Below are positions 35,630-44,745 of a stretch of 64,000 nt of DNA, piece after piece. Below the pieces are notes generated by a model. That model was not told the origin of the DNA and ran no database searches. It saw nothing but the letters and a program-made list of their open reading frames with translations. A program made the position numbers and the translations under genes. Within the stretch, counting starts at the first letter, position 1. The number at the start of each line of letters is the position of its first letter. The stretch is taken from assembly GCA_963759055.1 (NCBI GenBank), contig CAVWYD010000010.1, forward strand, positions 1-64,000, read 5' to 3'. The DNA comes from Thiosocius sp963759055 (GTDB lineage Bacteria; Pseudomonadota; Gammaproteobacteria; Chromatiales; Chromatiaceae).

Positions 35630-35821
35630 ATGGCTGAGCGGAATCGACCCTTACAACCGACGCCGCCCAGCAATTCCCCGCCGGCCGGCACGGCGAAACC
35701 CGGCGGCATGAGCCTGAGCATGCATGACGGGGTCGAGGTCTGGTGTGACTGCTGCTCGTGTGAGGCGGAGCCCTATTGGGTCGATGCTTTCGACGAAGCA
35801 TGCGGGGGCGCAGAAAACTGA
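35630..35821 (+). CDS. Small Cys-cluster protein, 63 aa
   Basis: 63 residues with a Pro-rich N-terminal half and a C-terminal cluster CDCCSCE plus a later Cys (DEACGG). Four Cys within five residues suggest metal or Fe-S binding. The frame follows the NlpC gene by 36 bases; AGGATAAGG lies just before the ATG. I know no family. It ends right at the REP-like palindrome 35830-35850. Confidence 0.45.
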   Translation: MAERNRPLQPTPPSNSPPAGTAKPGGMSLSMHDGVEVWCDCCSCEAEPYWVDAFDEACGGAEN

Positions 35822-35829
35822 CAGTTGCT

Positions 35830-35850
35830 GGCAGGCGCAGCCTGCCCTAC
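35830..35850 (-). repeat. REP-like palindrome, copy 1
   Basis: On minus it begins GTAGGGCAGGCTGCGCCTGC and is a near-perfect palindrome GGCAGGC/GCCTGCC. The same element, with one change in the centre, is at 42701-42721. Confidence 0.6.
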
Positions 35851-35909
35851 GTAACTATGCGGCCTCAGGCTTGAGGGGGTCTGGCAGGGTTTGCGGGCAG
35901 GCCGGGAAC

Positions 35910-36002
35910 GCAAAGTGCGCAAAGTTGGCGCAGAGACCGCAAAGTTCAATTAAAAAAATGACTCTGCGCCCTTTGCGAAACCTCTGCGGCCTCTGCGTTC
36001 CT
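35910..36002. repeat. CGCAAAG/CGCAGAG inverted repeat
   Basis: Left arm (AACGCAAAGTGCGCAAAG, then CGCAGAGACCGCAAAG) and right arm (CTCTGCGCCCTTTGCG, then CTCTGCGGCCTCTGCG) are imperfect inverted copies of about 40 bases around an A-rich centre. Elements with this core are spread over many genomes in intergenic sites. It follows the REP-like palindrome and precedes the kbp stop at 36034. Confidence 0.65.
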
Positions 36003-36033
36003 ATGAACACTGTCGGGCTGCGCCCGATAACGC

Positions 36034-36471
36034 TTACCAGGTTTTCGGCGGTATGCGGATCTTCTGCCCCGGATAGATCAGGTCGGGATCCTTGATCACT
36101 TCCTTGTTGGCCTCGAAAATCTTCGGATAATCCATTGCATTGCCATACTTCGCTTTGGCGATCTTCGACAGGGAGTCGCCACTCACGATGGTGTAGTACT
36201 CGACCTCGGGCTCGGGCTCGGGCGCGTCCATGCCGTCGATCTTCACCTCGGTCACGCCCTTGACATTACCGGCCATCAATACAGCCTTTTCCATCGCCTC
36301 GGCCGAGGCCGCCTTTCCGCTGAGATGCACCACGCCGTCCTCGAAGGTCACACCGAGATCGTCGACCCCCGGGTTTGCCGCGGCAATGCTCTCTTCAATC
36401 TTCTGTGCCGGATCATCATTGGATCCGAACAGCTTCTTCCCCAGGTCTTTGGCAAAATCGAACAGGCCCAT
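36034..36471 (-). CDS. kbp: BON-LysM protein, Kbp-like
   Basis: 145 residues, close to the E. coli Kbp/YgaU length (149). The N-terminal helix (LFDFAKDLGKKLFG), then a BON domain (VTFEDGVVHLSGKAASAEAMEKAVLMAGN...VTEVKID) and a C-terminal LysM domain (YTIVSGDSLSKIAKAKYGNAMDYPKIFEANKE, then LIYPGQKIRIP). E. coli Kbp is a cytoplasmic potassium-binding protein. ATG at 36471 matches the family start. Confidence 0.9.
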   Translation of the reverse strand: MGLFDFAKDLGKKLFGSNDDPAQKIEESIAAANPGVDDLGVTFEDGVVHLSGKAASAEAMEKAVLMAGNVKGVTEVKIDGMDAPEPEPEVEYYTIVSGDSLSKIAKAKYGNAMDYPKIFEANKEVIKDPDLIYPGQKIRIPPKTW

Positions 36472-36627
36472 AGTCATCTCCTCATTTTTTATGTGTATCC
36501 AGGGGATCCAACACGGCAATCCGCTGCAATTGGCCCCATCGGCCGGACAGTCTATCCGAAATTGGGGCACCCGAGTGTTGGCGCTTACGCAGAATTGCCC
36601 GTGCGGGTGATCTGCCTGCAACCAGAT

Positions 36628-37827
36628 TCAGTCCAGGAATCCACGGAAATGCCCGCGCAGATCCACATGCCTGTCTGCAAAGGCCGCACCCACCTGCTGA
36701 ATCTCGGCGATGTGCTCGGTACTGTCCATCATCCGCACATGCTCGGCATCCACCTCGGACAGACCGAGCGCGGCCAGTCCGGATGCGGTCACGTCCGGAT
36801 CGTAGCGGACGTAGGAAAACAGCTTGCCGGTGCTCTCAGCGGAGCCTGCGGGATCGACGACCATGTCTCCAAACTCACGGTCCACCTCGGCACCGAAGCG
36901 GCATTGACCGATGGTACGGCACGCCATGTCCCAGCCATCGCAGGCCGCATTCATCAGCGCGGCGGGAATGTTCTTGGCATGATCGAGCAGCCACAGGTCA
37001 CCAGCCTCGAGATCGAGCCGGGCATTGGCCGCCTTGCCGGTACCAACCGATACGATGAGCATCTCCTCGGTGCCGGTCTTCCAATTGATTCCATAGGGTT
37101 CGGCGGTCGCCATCTGATACGCGAGGAATGCCGGATTGTTGTAGGTGGTTACACCGCCGTCGACGAACACGAACTGGTATTCACGCTCGGTGCCCTCGGC
37201 GAAGGTCACCACCTCCGGGGGAAAGAACGTCGGTGCAGCCGTACTCGCGCGCACCAGCTGCCACAGTGGCAGATCCAGGTTGCAGTCCAGCCTTGGCGTA
37301 CCGTCATCCCGCACCCGCTGGTTGTATTTGCCCGCTGGATTATTGCTGACCGGCCAGGGCGAATCCGTGCTGTGGTTGCGCATCACCATCATCAGCAGTG
37401 TGCGCAGGTTTTCATCACCCAGGGTGGCATCCGGCTGCCCTGACGAAGGCTGATAGCCGAGCGCCCTGTTCAGTTCCGCCTGGAGCTTCCTTGCCAGGGG
37501 CTCGTCGTTGTAGCTGTAACGCAGGCGCTTGAGCAGTGAGGCCTTGTCGAACATGTCCTTGCCGCTATCGAGATAAAAGGCGCGTATCTGGTCAATCGAC
37601 ATACCACAGGAAATGCAGGCGGCTATGATGGCCCCGGTGCTGGTGCCACAGGCGAAATCGAACCAGTCTGCCAGGACAAGGTCATTGTTTCCGGTCAGGT
37701 CGCGCAGTTCCTTCTCAACCCTGGCGAGGATTTCCACTGACATGAGACCGAGGATGCCGCCACCATCGCAGGCAAGGATCCGCTTCTGGCCCGGCGCCCT
37801 GATTCGTTCACGTAGCTTTTCTTGCAT
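36628..37827 (-). CDS. Patatin-like phospholipase (putative effector)
   Basis: 399 residues. The N-terminal patatin domain has the oxyanion loop DGGGILGL (21-28), the nucleophile GTSTG (Ser63) and the catalytic Asp in DGGVTTYNN (Asp223). These three elements define an active patatin phospholipase. Such enzymes act as membrane-degrading effectors in several bacterial immune systems (for example the CapV phospholipase of CBASS). Its gene starts 40 bases after the stop of a predicted sensor protein (37868-39892) in the same direction. No signal peptide is seen, so it would act from the cytoplasm. About 150 residues after the Asp are unassigned. Confidence 0.9.
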   Translation of the reverse strand: MQEKLRERIRAPGQKRILACDGGGILGLMSVEILARVEKELRDLTGNNDLVLADWFDFACGTSTGAIIAACISCGMSIDQIRAFYLDSGKDMFDKASLLKRLRYSYNDEPLARKLQAELNRALGYQPSSGQPDATLGDENLRTLLMMVMRNHSTDSPWPVSNNPAGKYNQRVRDDGTPRLDCNLDLPLWQLVRASTAAPTFFPPEVVTFAEGTEREYQFVFVDGGVTTYNNPAFLAYQMATAEPYGINWKTGTEEMLIVSVGTGKAANARLDLEAGDLWLLDHAKNIPAALMNAACDGWDMACRTIGQCRFGAEVDREFGDMVVDPAGSAESTGKLFSYVRYDPDVTASGLAALGLSEVDAEHVRMMDSTEHIAEIQQVGAAFADRHVDLRGHFRGFLD

Positions 37828-37867
37828 CGCGTGCTCCCTGGTCGGTTGTTGTTCAGTGTCCCGGCAG

Positions 37868-39892
37868 TTACTCAGACACGAGTTCGCGGGTGTCTATCCA
37901 GTGCACCTGTCCGGTCCGCTTCGCCACCTCGTCATACATGTGTGCCGTCCCGCCCGGGCCGTCACCACCACCGCCATTCCACAGGCAGACAAAATGTACC
38001 CGCTCGACGCCCCAGGCCAGTGCCGTGTAGAGCAGCCAGCGGTTGCAGCGCTCATAAGGGTAGCCGTCCTCAGCAAACGGCGGAGGGTCGCCCAACTCCT
38101 TGGGTGCAGACAATATCGCCTGACCGACCCCCTGGGCCGCCGCCAGGTAGCGCGATCGCCAGTGTTCACCACATCGAACGACCGAGCGCTGCATGAACTC
38201 GGGCTCGTCAAAGGGCTGCAGCCAGGAGACCTTGATCCCCAACGCCTGGCAGGCCTCGGTAAACAGCAGGTCGCCGCCGCAGGCTCCCTGCGTCAGCGCC
38301 AGATCATCGGGACCGGCGTCGAGTTTCGCCAGGACGGCGGCGATCTTCTCTCCGGCCGCCGCCACCATATCTTCGGTAAAGCGTGGGGTATCCCTCCCCG
38401 GTGCATCCACCATATGCCCGCTGAACAGGAAAACATGCCGGGGCTCCCATTTCCTGCTCTGCAAAGGCAGTCGGCGCAACGCTCGATCAAATACCGCGAT
38501 ACCGGCAGCAACATTCTGTGGCGCGAAGTCCAGTTGCTGCAGCAGCAGCAGTTGCTGGCGACTCGAATCCAGGGCAAAGCTGTTGCCGTGGTTGATCGCT
38601 ACGGCTTCTTTGAATGCGGATTCTGTCGACTCAGGCGTACCGATCAGGACCTGAAGATCACCGAGTGATGCCCGCGCCCAGTACTTCTGCTCCTGGTCCT
38701 CCTCGCATTCGGCGGCAAACCTTACCGCGCCGGCCATGGTGTCCATCAATTCTTGACGGCTGCGGTCGCCGGTCAGGTATTCGAACAGATGCATCAGGGT
38801 CAATGCATTGATGCCGGAATAGTAATGTTTGGGATCGGATCGAAAAGCCGTTTCGTAACACTCGATAGCCGCCCGCAGCAGGGCATCTTCGTAACGTGCA
38901 TCGTCGATCTTCTGTTGTGGCGAGGAATCAGGCAGGCACCAACTCAAAGTCCAGGCATCCTTCTCGACACGTCCGTGCAAGGCCCAGGTCTCGGCATCGT
39001 TGAAACCATGCTGATGCATACCCCGGTAATGACTGCGTGCCATTTCGATCGGGTAGCCGCGACGCCGCTCTGCGGCCAGACGCTGCAGGCAGATGCCCTT
39101 TTCGTGCAGACCGTCCCGGTTCAGCGGCTCTATCGCCAGTCCTTTCTCGAGCTGCTCCAGTGCGAAGTCGTAATGACCGGCCCGACGCAGTGCCTTGCCT
39201 GCCCGGATCCACGCGCTGGCACGGAATGCCGCCACCGGCGCCTCGTCCGCAAGGACCAGCATATCGCCGACGCGGCCATGACGACGGGCCCGGCTTATTC
39301 GCTCCTCCCATTGGTCATATGATTCCCAGAACTCACGCAGATTGCCGACCCGCAGTGTCCGCCAGTCAGGCTCCATCAGGTTGGGGATCAGCTGATAGAC
39401 CGGGCTCATCTTGCGCCCGTGCCAGGACTCCATGGTGGCGGCAACCATCTCGCGCAGTCGCTCTCTGTCCTTGTCGAGGCTGTCAGGATCCGGACCGTCC
39501 CCGCTGATACCGTAACGCAGTTTTCTGTCCGTATAGACATCGAATGCCTTGGTTGAATGGCCGCCGGAAATCAGTACAACACCACGCGCGCGCAGGGCGT
39601 GCCGGACACCGAGCTCATACCAGACGTTCGGATTGTCGATGGTCAGATCCACGACCACCAGGTCTGCGATCAGCAGCTCCTGAAACATATCGACGCGGAT
39701 ATCCCCCGGTCGGACCTCCTCATCGGCGCGAAACGCGGTGAGCCCGGCCTCTTCAAGGGCAGGCCTGATCAACTCCGCATAGATGCGGTTGAAATCCAGT
39801 GGTTCGCCATCCGGCCCCGGCTTGGTCCCGAAAGGCATGGCCACGAAGGCATGTGGTTTGATGCTCAATGCAAGATATCCCCGCGTTCCCAC
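37868..39892 (-). CDS. DRHyd/TIR-like + TRAFs-binding TPR + SLOG-like protein (putative sensor)
   Basis: 674 residues, three domains. Residues about 14-115 carry HAFVAMPFG and NPNVWYELG (87-95, Glu likely catalytic), typical of the nucleoside deoxyribosyltransferase/TIR-like fold used by immune sensors and NAD-type hydrolases. Residues about 200-470 are helical with TPR-like motifs and the HYYSGINA (356-363) signature of the DUF4071/TRAFs-binding domain known from ASK kinases. Residues about 482-674 form a Rossmann-like domain with GACGGD (536-541), LWNGGGGDGPGGTAHM and a closing IDTREL, resembling SLOG. The patatin gene follows in the same direction. Start is GTG at 39892; TTG eight codons later is an alternative. 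It is divergent from 40063. Confidence 0.78.
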   Translation of the reverse strand: MGTRGYLALSIKPHAFVAMPFGTKPGPDGEPLDFNRIYAELIRPALEEAGLTAFRADEEVRPGDIRVDMFQELLIADLVVVDLTIDNPNVWYELGVRHALRARGVVLISGGHSTKAFDVYTDRKLRYGISGDGPDPDSLDKDRERLREMVAATMESWHGRKMSPVYQLIPNLMEPDWRTLRVGNLREFWESYDQWEERISRARRHGRVGDMLVLADEAPVAAFRASAWIRAGKALRRAGHYDFALEQLEKGLAIEPLNRDGLHEKGICLQRLAAERRRGYPIEMARSHYRGMHQHGFNDAETWALHGRVEKDAWTLSWCLPDSSPQQKIDDARYEDALLRAAIECYETAFRSDPKHYYSGINALTLMHLFEYLTGDRSRQELMDTMAGAVRFAAECEEDQEQKYWARASLGDLQVLIGTPESTESAFKEAVAINHGNSFALDSSRQQLLLLQQLDFAPQNVAAGIAVFDRALRRLPLQSRKWEPRHVFLFSGHMVDAPGRDTPRFTEDMVAAAGEKIAAVLAKLDAGPDDLALTQGACGGDLLFTEACQALGIKVSWLQPFDEPEFMQRSVVRCGEHWRSRYLAAAQGVGQAILSAPKELGDPPPFAEDGYPYERCNRWLLYTALAWGVERVHFVCLWNGGGGDGPGGTAHMYDEVAKRTGQVHWIDTRELVSE

Positions 39893-40062
39893 CCGACCGA
39901 TGGAAAAAACTTACCATCTGAGCATAGCACCGCGCCCGGCAAGTCAAGCGGGGGCCCATCGACGCGATCGATCCTTCGTGAAATGAGTGCGGCATTGAGC
40001 ATTCATCGAACACCTCTGCGGGGTACTATGTGTGCAACGTAATCTCCCCCGCTTTAACGGTG

Positions 40063-41017
40063 ATGAATCGTCAAACCATCGCTTTTCCCGGCATCCTTCT
40101 AACGATACTGTTCCTGGGGTTCCCGACATGGGCCGCACCGCCGGCCACAGGGCCCAGAATTTCAATGCGCGCGCCGGCGCAGGTCCCGCAGATATCCGAG
40201 CTTGCGAGACACTTAATTTCAGCCGGCCAGGACCAGCAGTGGGAATTCGCCGCCATCACGCTGGACGTCCTGCTGGATGCCTACACGCGCGAACTACAGA
40301 CCTCTGCAGATGACAGTGCGAGCACGCCGGCGCGACGCGCCAAGCTGGCAAGGTGGCAGCGCGCCACGCAGGGTCTGATAAGTCAACTCCAGGGCGCCCG
40401 TACGAGGCTGGGCCAGGGTGCGCCTTTCAGCCTGTATGTCGATCTCCGCCACCAGGTTCTGATCATCGTCGAGGGGCAGGCGATCGTGGTCTCGGGACCG
40501 CGCTCAGGTACGGAAAAAGAGATCTCAGCCCCAGTCGTGCAACATTACTGCGCCTTCAATGACTGCAGTTTCCTGCAGACCGAAGTCGCCGCGGAAAAGG
40601 AGACCAAACCAGAGGTAGCAGGCAATTGGGCTCTGGATCAGCGAATGCGCCCGGCCTACGAGATCGGTGATGCGCTGCGCTGCGAGTTTGACACCCTCGC
40701 AGACAGGAACCGGAAGGCGCAGCTCTGCAGCCAATTGGGTGTCGAACTTGAGCGCCTCGTCGAAGCGCTGCGGCGGGCGTTCAGCCAGGGGCACACGATC
40801 GACTGGGAACGGTTGGCAATATCCCCCCCGAACATCGGGATCCAGGTCTTCCGTCATTGTGAATGAAGGAGGCGCATATCTTCAGATCGAACTGCAATTA
40901 CTCAGCAGGGCCGAAAAACATGAATGGCAGAATATGCGAGACTGGCTGAAGCAGAGACTCGATGGTCATATCGGGCAACTGGTCATTTCTCAAACCGGAC
41001 ACTATCTGTCGGATTGA
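40063..41017 (+). CDS. Exported protein of unknown function, frameshifted
   Basis: A signal peptide (FPGILLTILFLGFPTWA) from ATG at 40063 is followed by a mature helical domain (about 270 residues) that I do not recognise. The first frame ends at 40866 after NIGIQVFRHCE. One base removed near 40846 lets it continue SVIVNEGGAYLQIELQLLSRAEKHEWQNM to a stop at 41017, which looks like a natural end. Downstream, a further frame (YLAFLHLFRDDPASKIFLV, 41068-41140) may be more of the same gene. Divergent from the sensor gene by 170 bases. Confidence 0.5.
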
Positions 41018-41166
41018 AACACGCACCGGACACAATGAGAGGTCACATCGGTCCCGCCCGACCTGCACTCCCAGGATGCCGATAGCTATCTGGCTTTCCT
41101 GCACTTGTTCCGGGATGATCCCGCGAGCAAGATTTTTCTGGTTTCACGACAGGGGCTTCTATTCAC

Positions 41167-42069
41167 ATGCGACTCTTACGATGGATTTTTCTGGCGCAGA
41201 TGGCCATGGTCACCGCCGCCCCGGCGCAGCAGGACCAAGTGCCGCGCCTGCCACCGATCACGGAACCGGCATCCGGGGAATACCTGCCAGGCAAGTTCGT
41301 CTGGGCAGATTTGTTCAGCAGCAATGTCGAGGTATCACGAAAATTCTACGAGCAGGTATTTGGCTGGGAATGGCGCCAGATCAAGGAACCACCGCAACCC
41401 TATGGGGTTTTCTATCTCGATAACCTGCCTGTGGCCGGGCTGGCCTATCGAGAGGCACCGGACGGCGGGGATTCCTATGGCCGATGGATCCACTACATAT
41501 CGGTGGAAAAAGTCAATGTGACCAAGGACGCTATAAGCAGTCGTGGCGGCCACGTCCAATTGGATACCAGGACCTTCGCGGACCGAGGGGATTTCGCCGT
41601 CCTGCGAGACATCCACGATGCACCCTTTGGCATCATCCACTCGTCGAGCGGCGATCCCGGCGATTACCGTGCCGCATTCGGAGAGTGGATCTGGCGTGAA
41701 CTGTTCACGCGCGACCTGGGTGAATCGATCCGCTTTTACACCGAGCTCTTTGCCTATGAATCCGAGGCGGACGGGCGCAATCCGGAAATCATGCAGTACC
41801 TGCTGAAGAGCCACGGCTATCTCCGGGCCGGCATCGGCGCCTTGTCGCCCGACACTGACACGGCACCGACCTGGCTCGGTTACATACGTGTCGAGAATAT
41901 CGATGCGGCGGTGAAGCGCACCCTCGCCCACGGCGGCAAGTTGCTGTTGGAACCAAAAGCGGAAATAGCGGACGGGGGGCTGGCCATCGTCACCGACCCC
42001 ACAGGCGCAACCATCGGTCTGCTGCGATGGGACTATGTAGACGACGAGCAACAGGAGATGCAGCGATGA
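41167..42069 (+). CDS. Secreted two-domain VOC (glyoxalase-like) protein
   Basis: 300 residues with a signal peptide (about 1-22). Two vicinal-oxygen-chelate domains follow: GKFVWADLFSSNVEVSRKFYEQVFGW and WRELFTRDLGESIRFYTELFAY open them. Each is a beta-alpha-beta-beta-beta module pair, and TDPTGATIGLLRW closes the second. VOC proteins bind metal and act on small oxygenated compounds. Export of a tandem VOC protein is unusual. The lipoprotein gene at 42066 overlaps it by four bases. Confidence 0.8.
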   Translation: MRLLRWIFLAQMAMVTAAPAQQDQVPRLPPITEPASGEYLPGKFVWADLFSSNVEVSRKFYEQVFGWEWRQIKEPPQPYGVFYLDNLPVAGLAYREAPDGGDSYGRWIHYISVEKVNVTKDAISSRGGHVQLDTRTFADRGDFAVLRDIHDAPFGIIHSSSGDPGDYRAAFGEWIWRELFTRDLGESIRFYTELFAYESEADGRNPEIMQYLLKSHGYLRAGIGALSPDTDTAPTWLGYIRVENIDAAVKRTLAHGGKLLLEPKAEIADGGLAIVTDPTGATIGLLRWDYVDDEQQEMQR

Positions 42070-42419
42070 GCAGTTATGTCCGCGGTATGTTCATCGGCAC
42101 GGCTGTGTGCGCCTGGTTGCTGATAGCCCAGGGTTGCGGATCTTCCGGCTCCACGTACACCAGCGCCAGTTACGGCTATTATTCGGGCAGCTATTGGCGA
42201 GATCCCTATTACCGTCAACCTTGTTGCCGTGACGTTAACGTCGTGGTCCCCCCGCGCCCCGGACATCGCCCTCCCGGCAGTCGCCCACCACCCGGACATC
42301 GCCCTCCCGGCAGTCGCCCACCGCCCGGACATCGCCCGCCGGGTGCGCGACCACCGGCACAGTTGCCTTCACGGCCTCGGCCCAGGCCCCGACCCATGCC
42401 CAGGGGACGAGCCCGATAG
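42066..42419 (+). CDS. Pro/Arg/His-rich repeat lipoprotein
   Basis: 117 residues: a lipobox QGC (residues about 21-23) after a signal peptide, then a Ser/Tyr-rich part (YTSASYGYYSGSYW) and a tail of repeats PPGHRPPGSRPP (about four copies) ending in Arg-Pro-rich residues. It overlaps the VOC gene by four bases (ATGA). The His-Pro repeats could bind metal or cell-wall polymers; no family is recognised. Confidence 0.6.
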   Translation: MSSYVRGMFIGTAVCAWLLIAQGCGSSGSTYTSASYGYYSGSYWRDPYYRQPCCRDVNVVVPPRPGHRPPGSRPPPGHRPPGSRPPPGHRPPGARPPAQLPSRPRPRPRPMPRGRAR

Positions 42420-42461
42420 ACAGCTTGTTGGAAGAGCTGAAACCAGGAAACGGGGAACGCA

Positions 42462-42704
42462 ATGGATATCCAGACACTCACAACCTTTTTTATGTGGTGC
42501 AGCATCATTGATGGCGGCATCCTGATCCTGTGGACCCTGTTCTTCGCCTTTGCACCGGACCTGGTGTACCGCATACAAAACAAGCTATTCCCGATCCACC
42601 GCGAAACCTATAACGCCGTGGTCTATTCGTTCCTCGGGCTTTTCAAGATTCTTTTCCTGATCTTCAATCTCGTGCCCTACCTGGCCCTGCTCCTGATATC
42701 GTAG
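42462..42704 (+). CDS. DUF6868 small membrane protein
   Basis: 80 residues with two membrane helices (FFMWCSIIDGGILILWTLFF and FLGLFKILFLIFNLVPYLAL) joined by a DLVYRIQNKLFPIHRETYNA loop. This matches DUF6868, a family of unknown function. AGGAAACGGGGAACGC lies before the ATG. It follows the repeat lipoprotein by 42 bases. The stop lies within a REP-like palindrome. Confidence 0.75.
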   Translation: MDIQTLTTFFMWCSIIDGGILILWTLFFAFAPDLVYRIQNKLFPIHRETYNAVVYSFLGLFKILFLIFNLVPYLALLLIS

Positions 42705-42721
42705 GGCAGGCTGTGCCTGCC
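42701..42721 (+). repeat. REP-like palindrome, copy 2
   Basis: GTAGGGCAGGCTGTGCCTGC followed by C; matches 35830-35850 in inverse with one central change. It overlaps the stop codon of the DUF6868 gene. Confidence 0.6.
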
Positions 42722-42780
42722 GAAGAACGCCGGGCTCAGCCCGACTTACCGTCCCTTTGCTGCATATGCCATAGGACAAG

Positions 42781-44591
42781 TCAGGCCTGCTGCGCGATCG
42801 CTGGCGGAAGGGTCACCTTGGCAATCCTTTTGGAAAGCGTATAGATCCGCCGCATTTGATCTACGAAGCCCATCTGCAGTCTTACCAGTGCCAGATAATC
42901 TGGATCTTCGGCCGAAAGTCGCGCTGCCTTCCTGCCCAACAGCTTATCTGACTGTTCGCGGAACGCACTCTTGAGCATCATTACCGATTCGGCCGCATGC
43001 TGGTCATTGTCTCGAATCGACTGCACCGCGAGTTCGACCGCCTTCACCGTGGAATCGTACAACTCCGTCAGCATTGCCCGGGTTTCTTCGCCCGAGACAG
43101 ACTTCAAATTTACCACTCTGTGCGCAAGAGCAACGATATCGGTCTCGATGACATCGGCCAGATTCTCGATGTTGTCGGTTGCGGTCATCAAGCCCTGGAA
43201 GTCGTCGCTCTCCTTCTCGGTCAACATGCCCATACGGATCCTGCCCAGATATTCGAGGATCGCCGTCTCCAGGATGTCGACCTGGTCATCACGCCGGGCA
43301 ATGTCCTCAAAGGCCGCAAGGTCCCTTGCTTTAAAGGCAGGACCGACATCCTTTAGCATGCCGAGCGTGATCTCGCCGACCCGCCCGAGTTCCAGGCGCA
43401 CCTGCTGCAGTGCGATGGACGGCGCCTTGAGTGCGGCCTCATCGAGAAACTCCGGCTCGATGATCACACCCTCCGGTACCTTGCGCTCCGGTACCAGGCG
43501 TTCCGCCATCTTCGCAAACCAGCCCGTGAACCCGATGAACAGACAGCGTGTTGATGACGTTGAACAGCGTGTTGGCGTTGGCGATCTGACGCGGAACTTC
43601 AGCGGCCGCCCTGGCCGTCCCTTGCAGCTCCGGGCTGGTGGGCGATATCCAGATCGCCATGTCCACCAGCAACCAGATTACCGGCAGCCATATCAGCGTA
43701 CCCAGCACATTGAATGCAACGTGCACCACGGAGGCCCGTGTAGCCTCTGCAGACTTGCTGCTGAGAATACCCATGAACGCAGTGGTCGACGGCCGTACCG
43801 ATATTGGCCCCAAGCGCCAGCGCAATACCGGCGGGCAACGCCAGCAGCCCTTCGCTCGCCATGGCGATGGCGATACCCACCGTGGCCGCCGAGGACTGCA
43901 CGATGGCCGTGAACACCGCGCCGGCCGCGATACCCGCAATCGGGTTTTCCAGTCCTTTCAGGATCTGCAGAAAAGGCTCATAGGTGCGCAGCGGCGTCAT
44001 CCCGCTGCTCATCAGCCCCATGCCGTAGAACACCAGGCCGATGCCCATGATCATCATGCCGTAGTACTTCACCTTTTCGCGCTTGGCGGTGAACATCATG
44101 AAGAAACCGATCGCAACCGGACCCAGGGAGTACGCCGACAGGTTGAAGGCCAGCAGCTGGGCCGTCACCGTGCTGCCGATATTGGCTCCCATGATCACAC
44201 CGACCGATTGCGCCAGGGTCATGAAACCGGCGCTGATGAAGCCCACCACCAACAGGGTTGTTACTGTTGATGAATTGAGTACGCCCGTTACAAAGGCACC
44301 GGTCAACGCGCCACTGAAGCGGTTGGTCGTAAGCTTTGCGAGCACCGTTTTCATTGTCTGACCGGCGGCTTTGGTCATGCCCTCCGACAACAGTTGGAGG
44401 CCGCCGAGAAACAGTGCAAGCCCGCCGAACAGGCCCAGGAACAGTTGAACCCAGTCCGGAGAATCCCCGGCATCCGCTTCGACGGCGAAGGCCGAAAAGG
44501 CAAACCCCAGCAGCAGTACGGGCAACAACATCCGAGCCAGGTAGAAACGCGGGTTTTCGAAAGGCAGGGGTTCAGGGCGCGATGGTTTCAT
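42781..44591 (-). CDS. Na/Pi cotransporter with PhoU-like domain, two frameshifts
   Basis: An NptA-type sodium-phosphate symporter (about 600 residues when corrected). The first half holds the duplicated GGLQLLSEGMTKAAGQTMK and FVTGVLNSSTVTTLLVVGFI motifs, and IGANIGSTVTAQL and ALGANIGT. After ALGANIGT the frame breaks. Another frame continues TTAFMGILSSKSAEATRASV, then after a second break PERKVPEGVIIEPEFLDEA and a PhoU-like helical domain (LGRVGEITLGMLKD, YILSKRIAKVTL-like end). Both breaks are single-base insertions (about 43788 and 43544). If these are errors the transporter is intact. Confidence 0.82.
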
Positions 44592-44745
44592 GAGTAACCT
44601 CTGAAGGCATTCATTGTCCGAATCGGACTTACTCGGGAGGGTTGTACTTCAGCCGACTCTGCAAAATACCCTTGGGCGGATGAGAGAACAAGCGAATCAT
44701 GTGCGGCATCGAAAAACGCATCAGACGGACGGCTCGCGTCGCGGA

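Noticed and set aside
35910..36002. CRISPR array
   Set aside because: Short CGCAAAG/CGCAGAG units are an imperfect inverted repeat without regular spacers.
36628..39892. Classical CBASS operon
   Set aside because: No CD-NTase (cyclic nucleotide synthase) gene nearby; only the effector type is similar.
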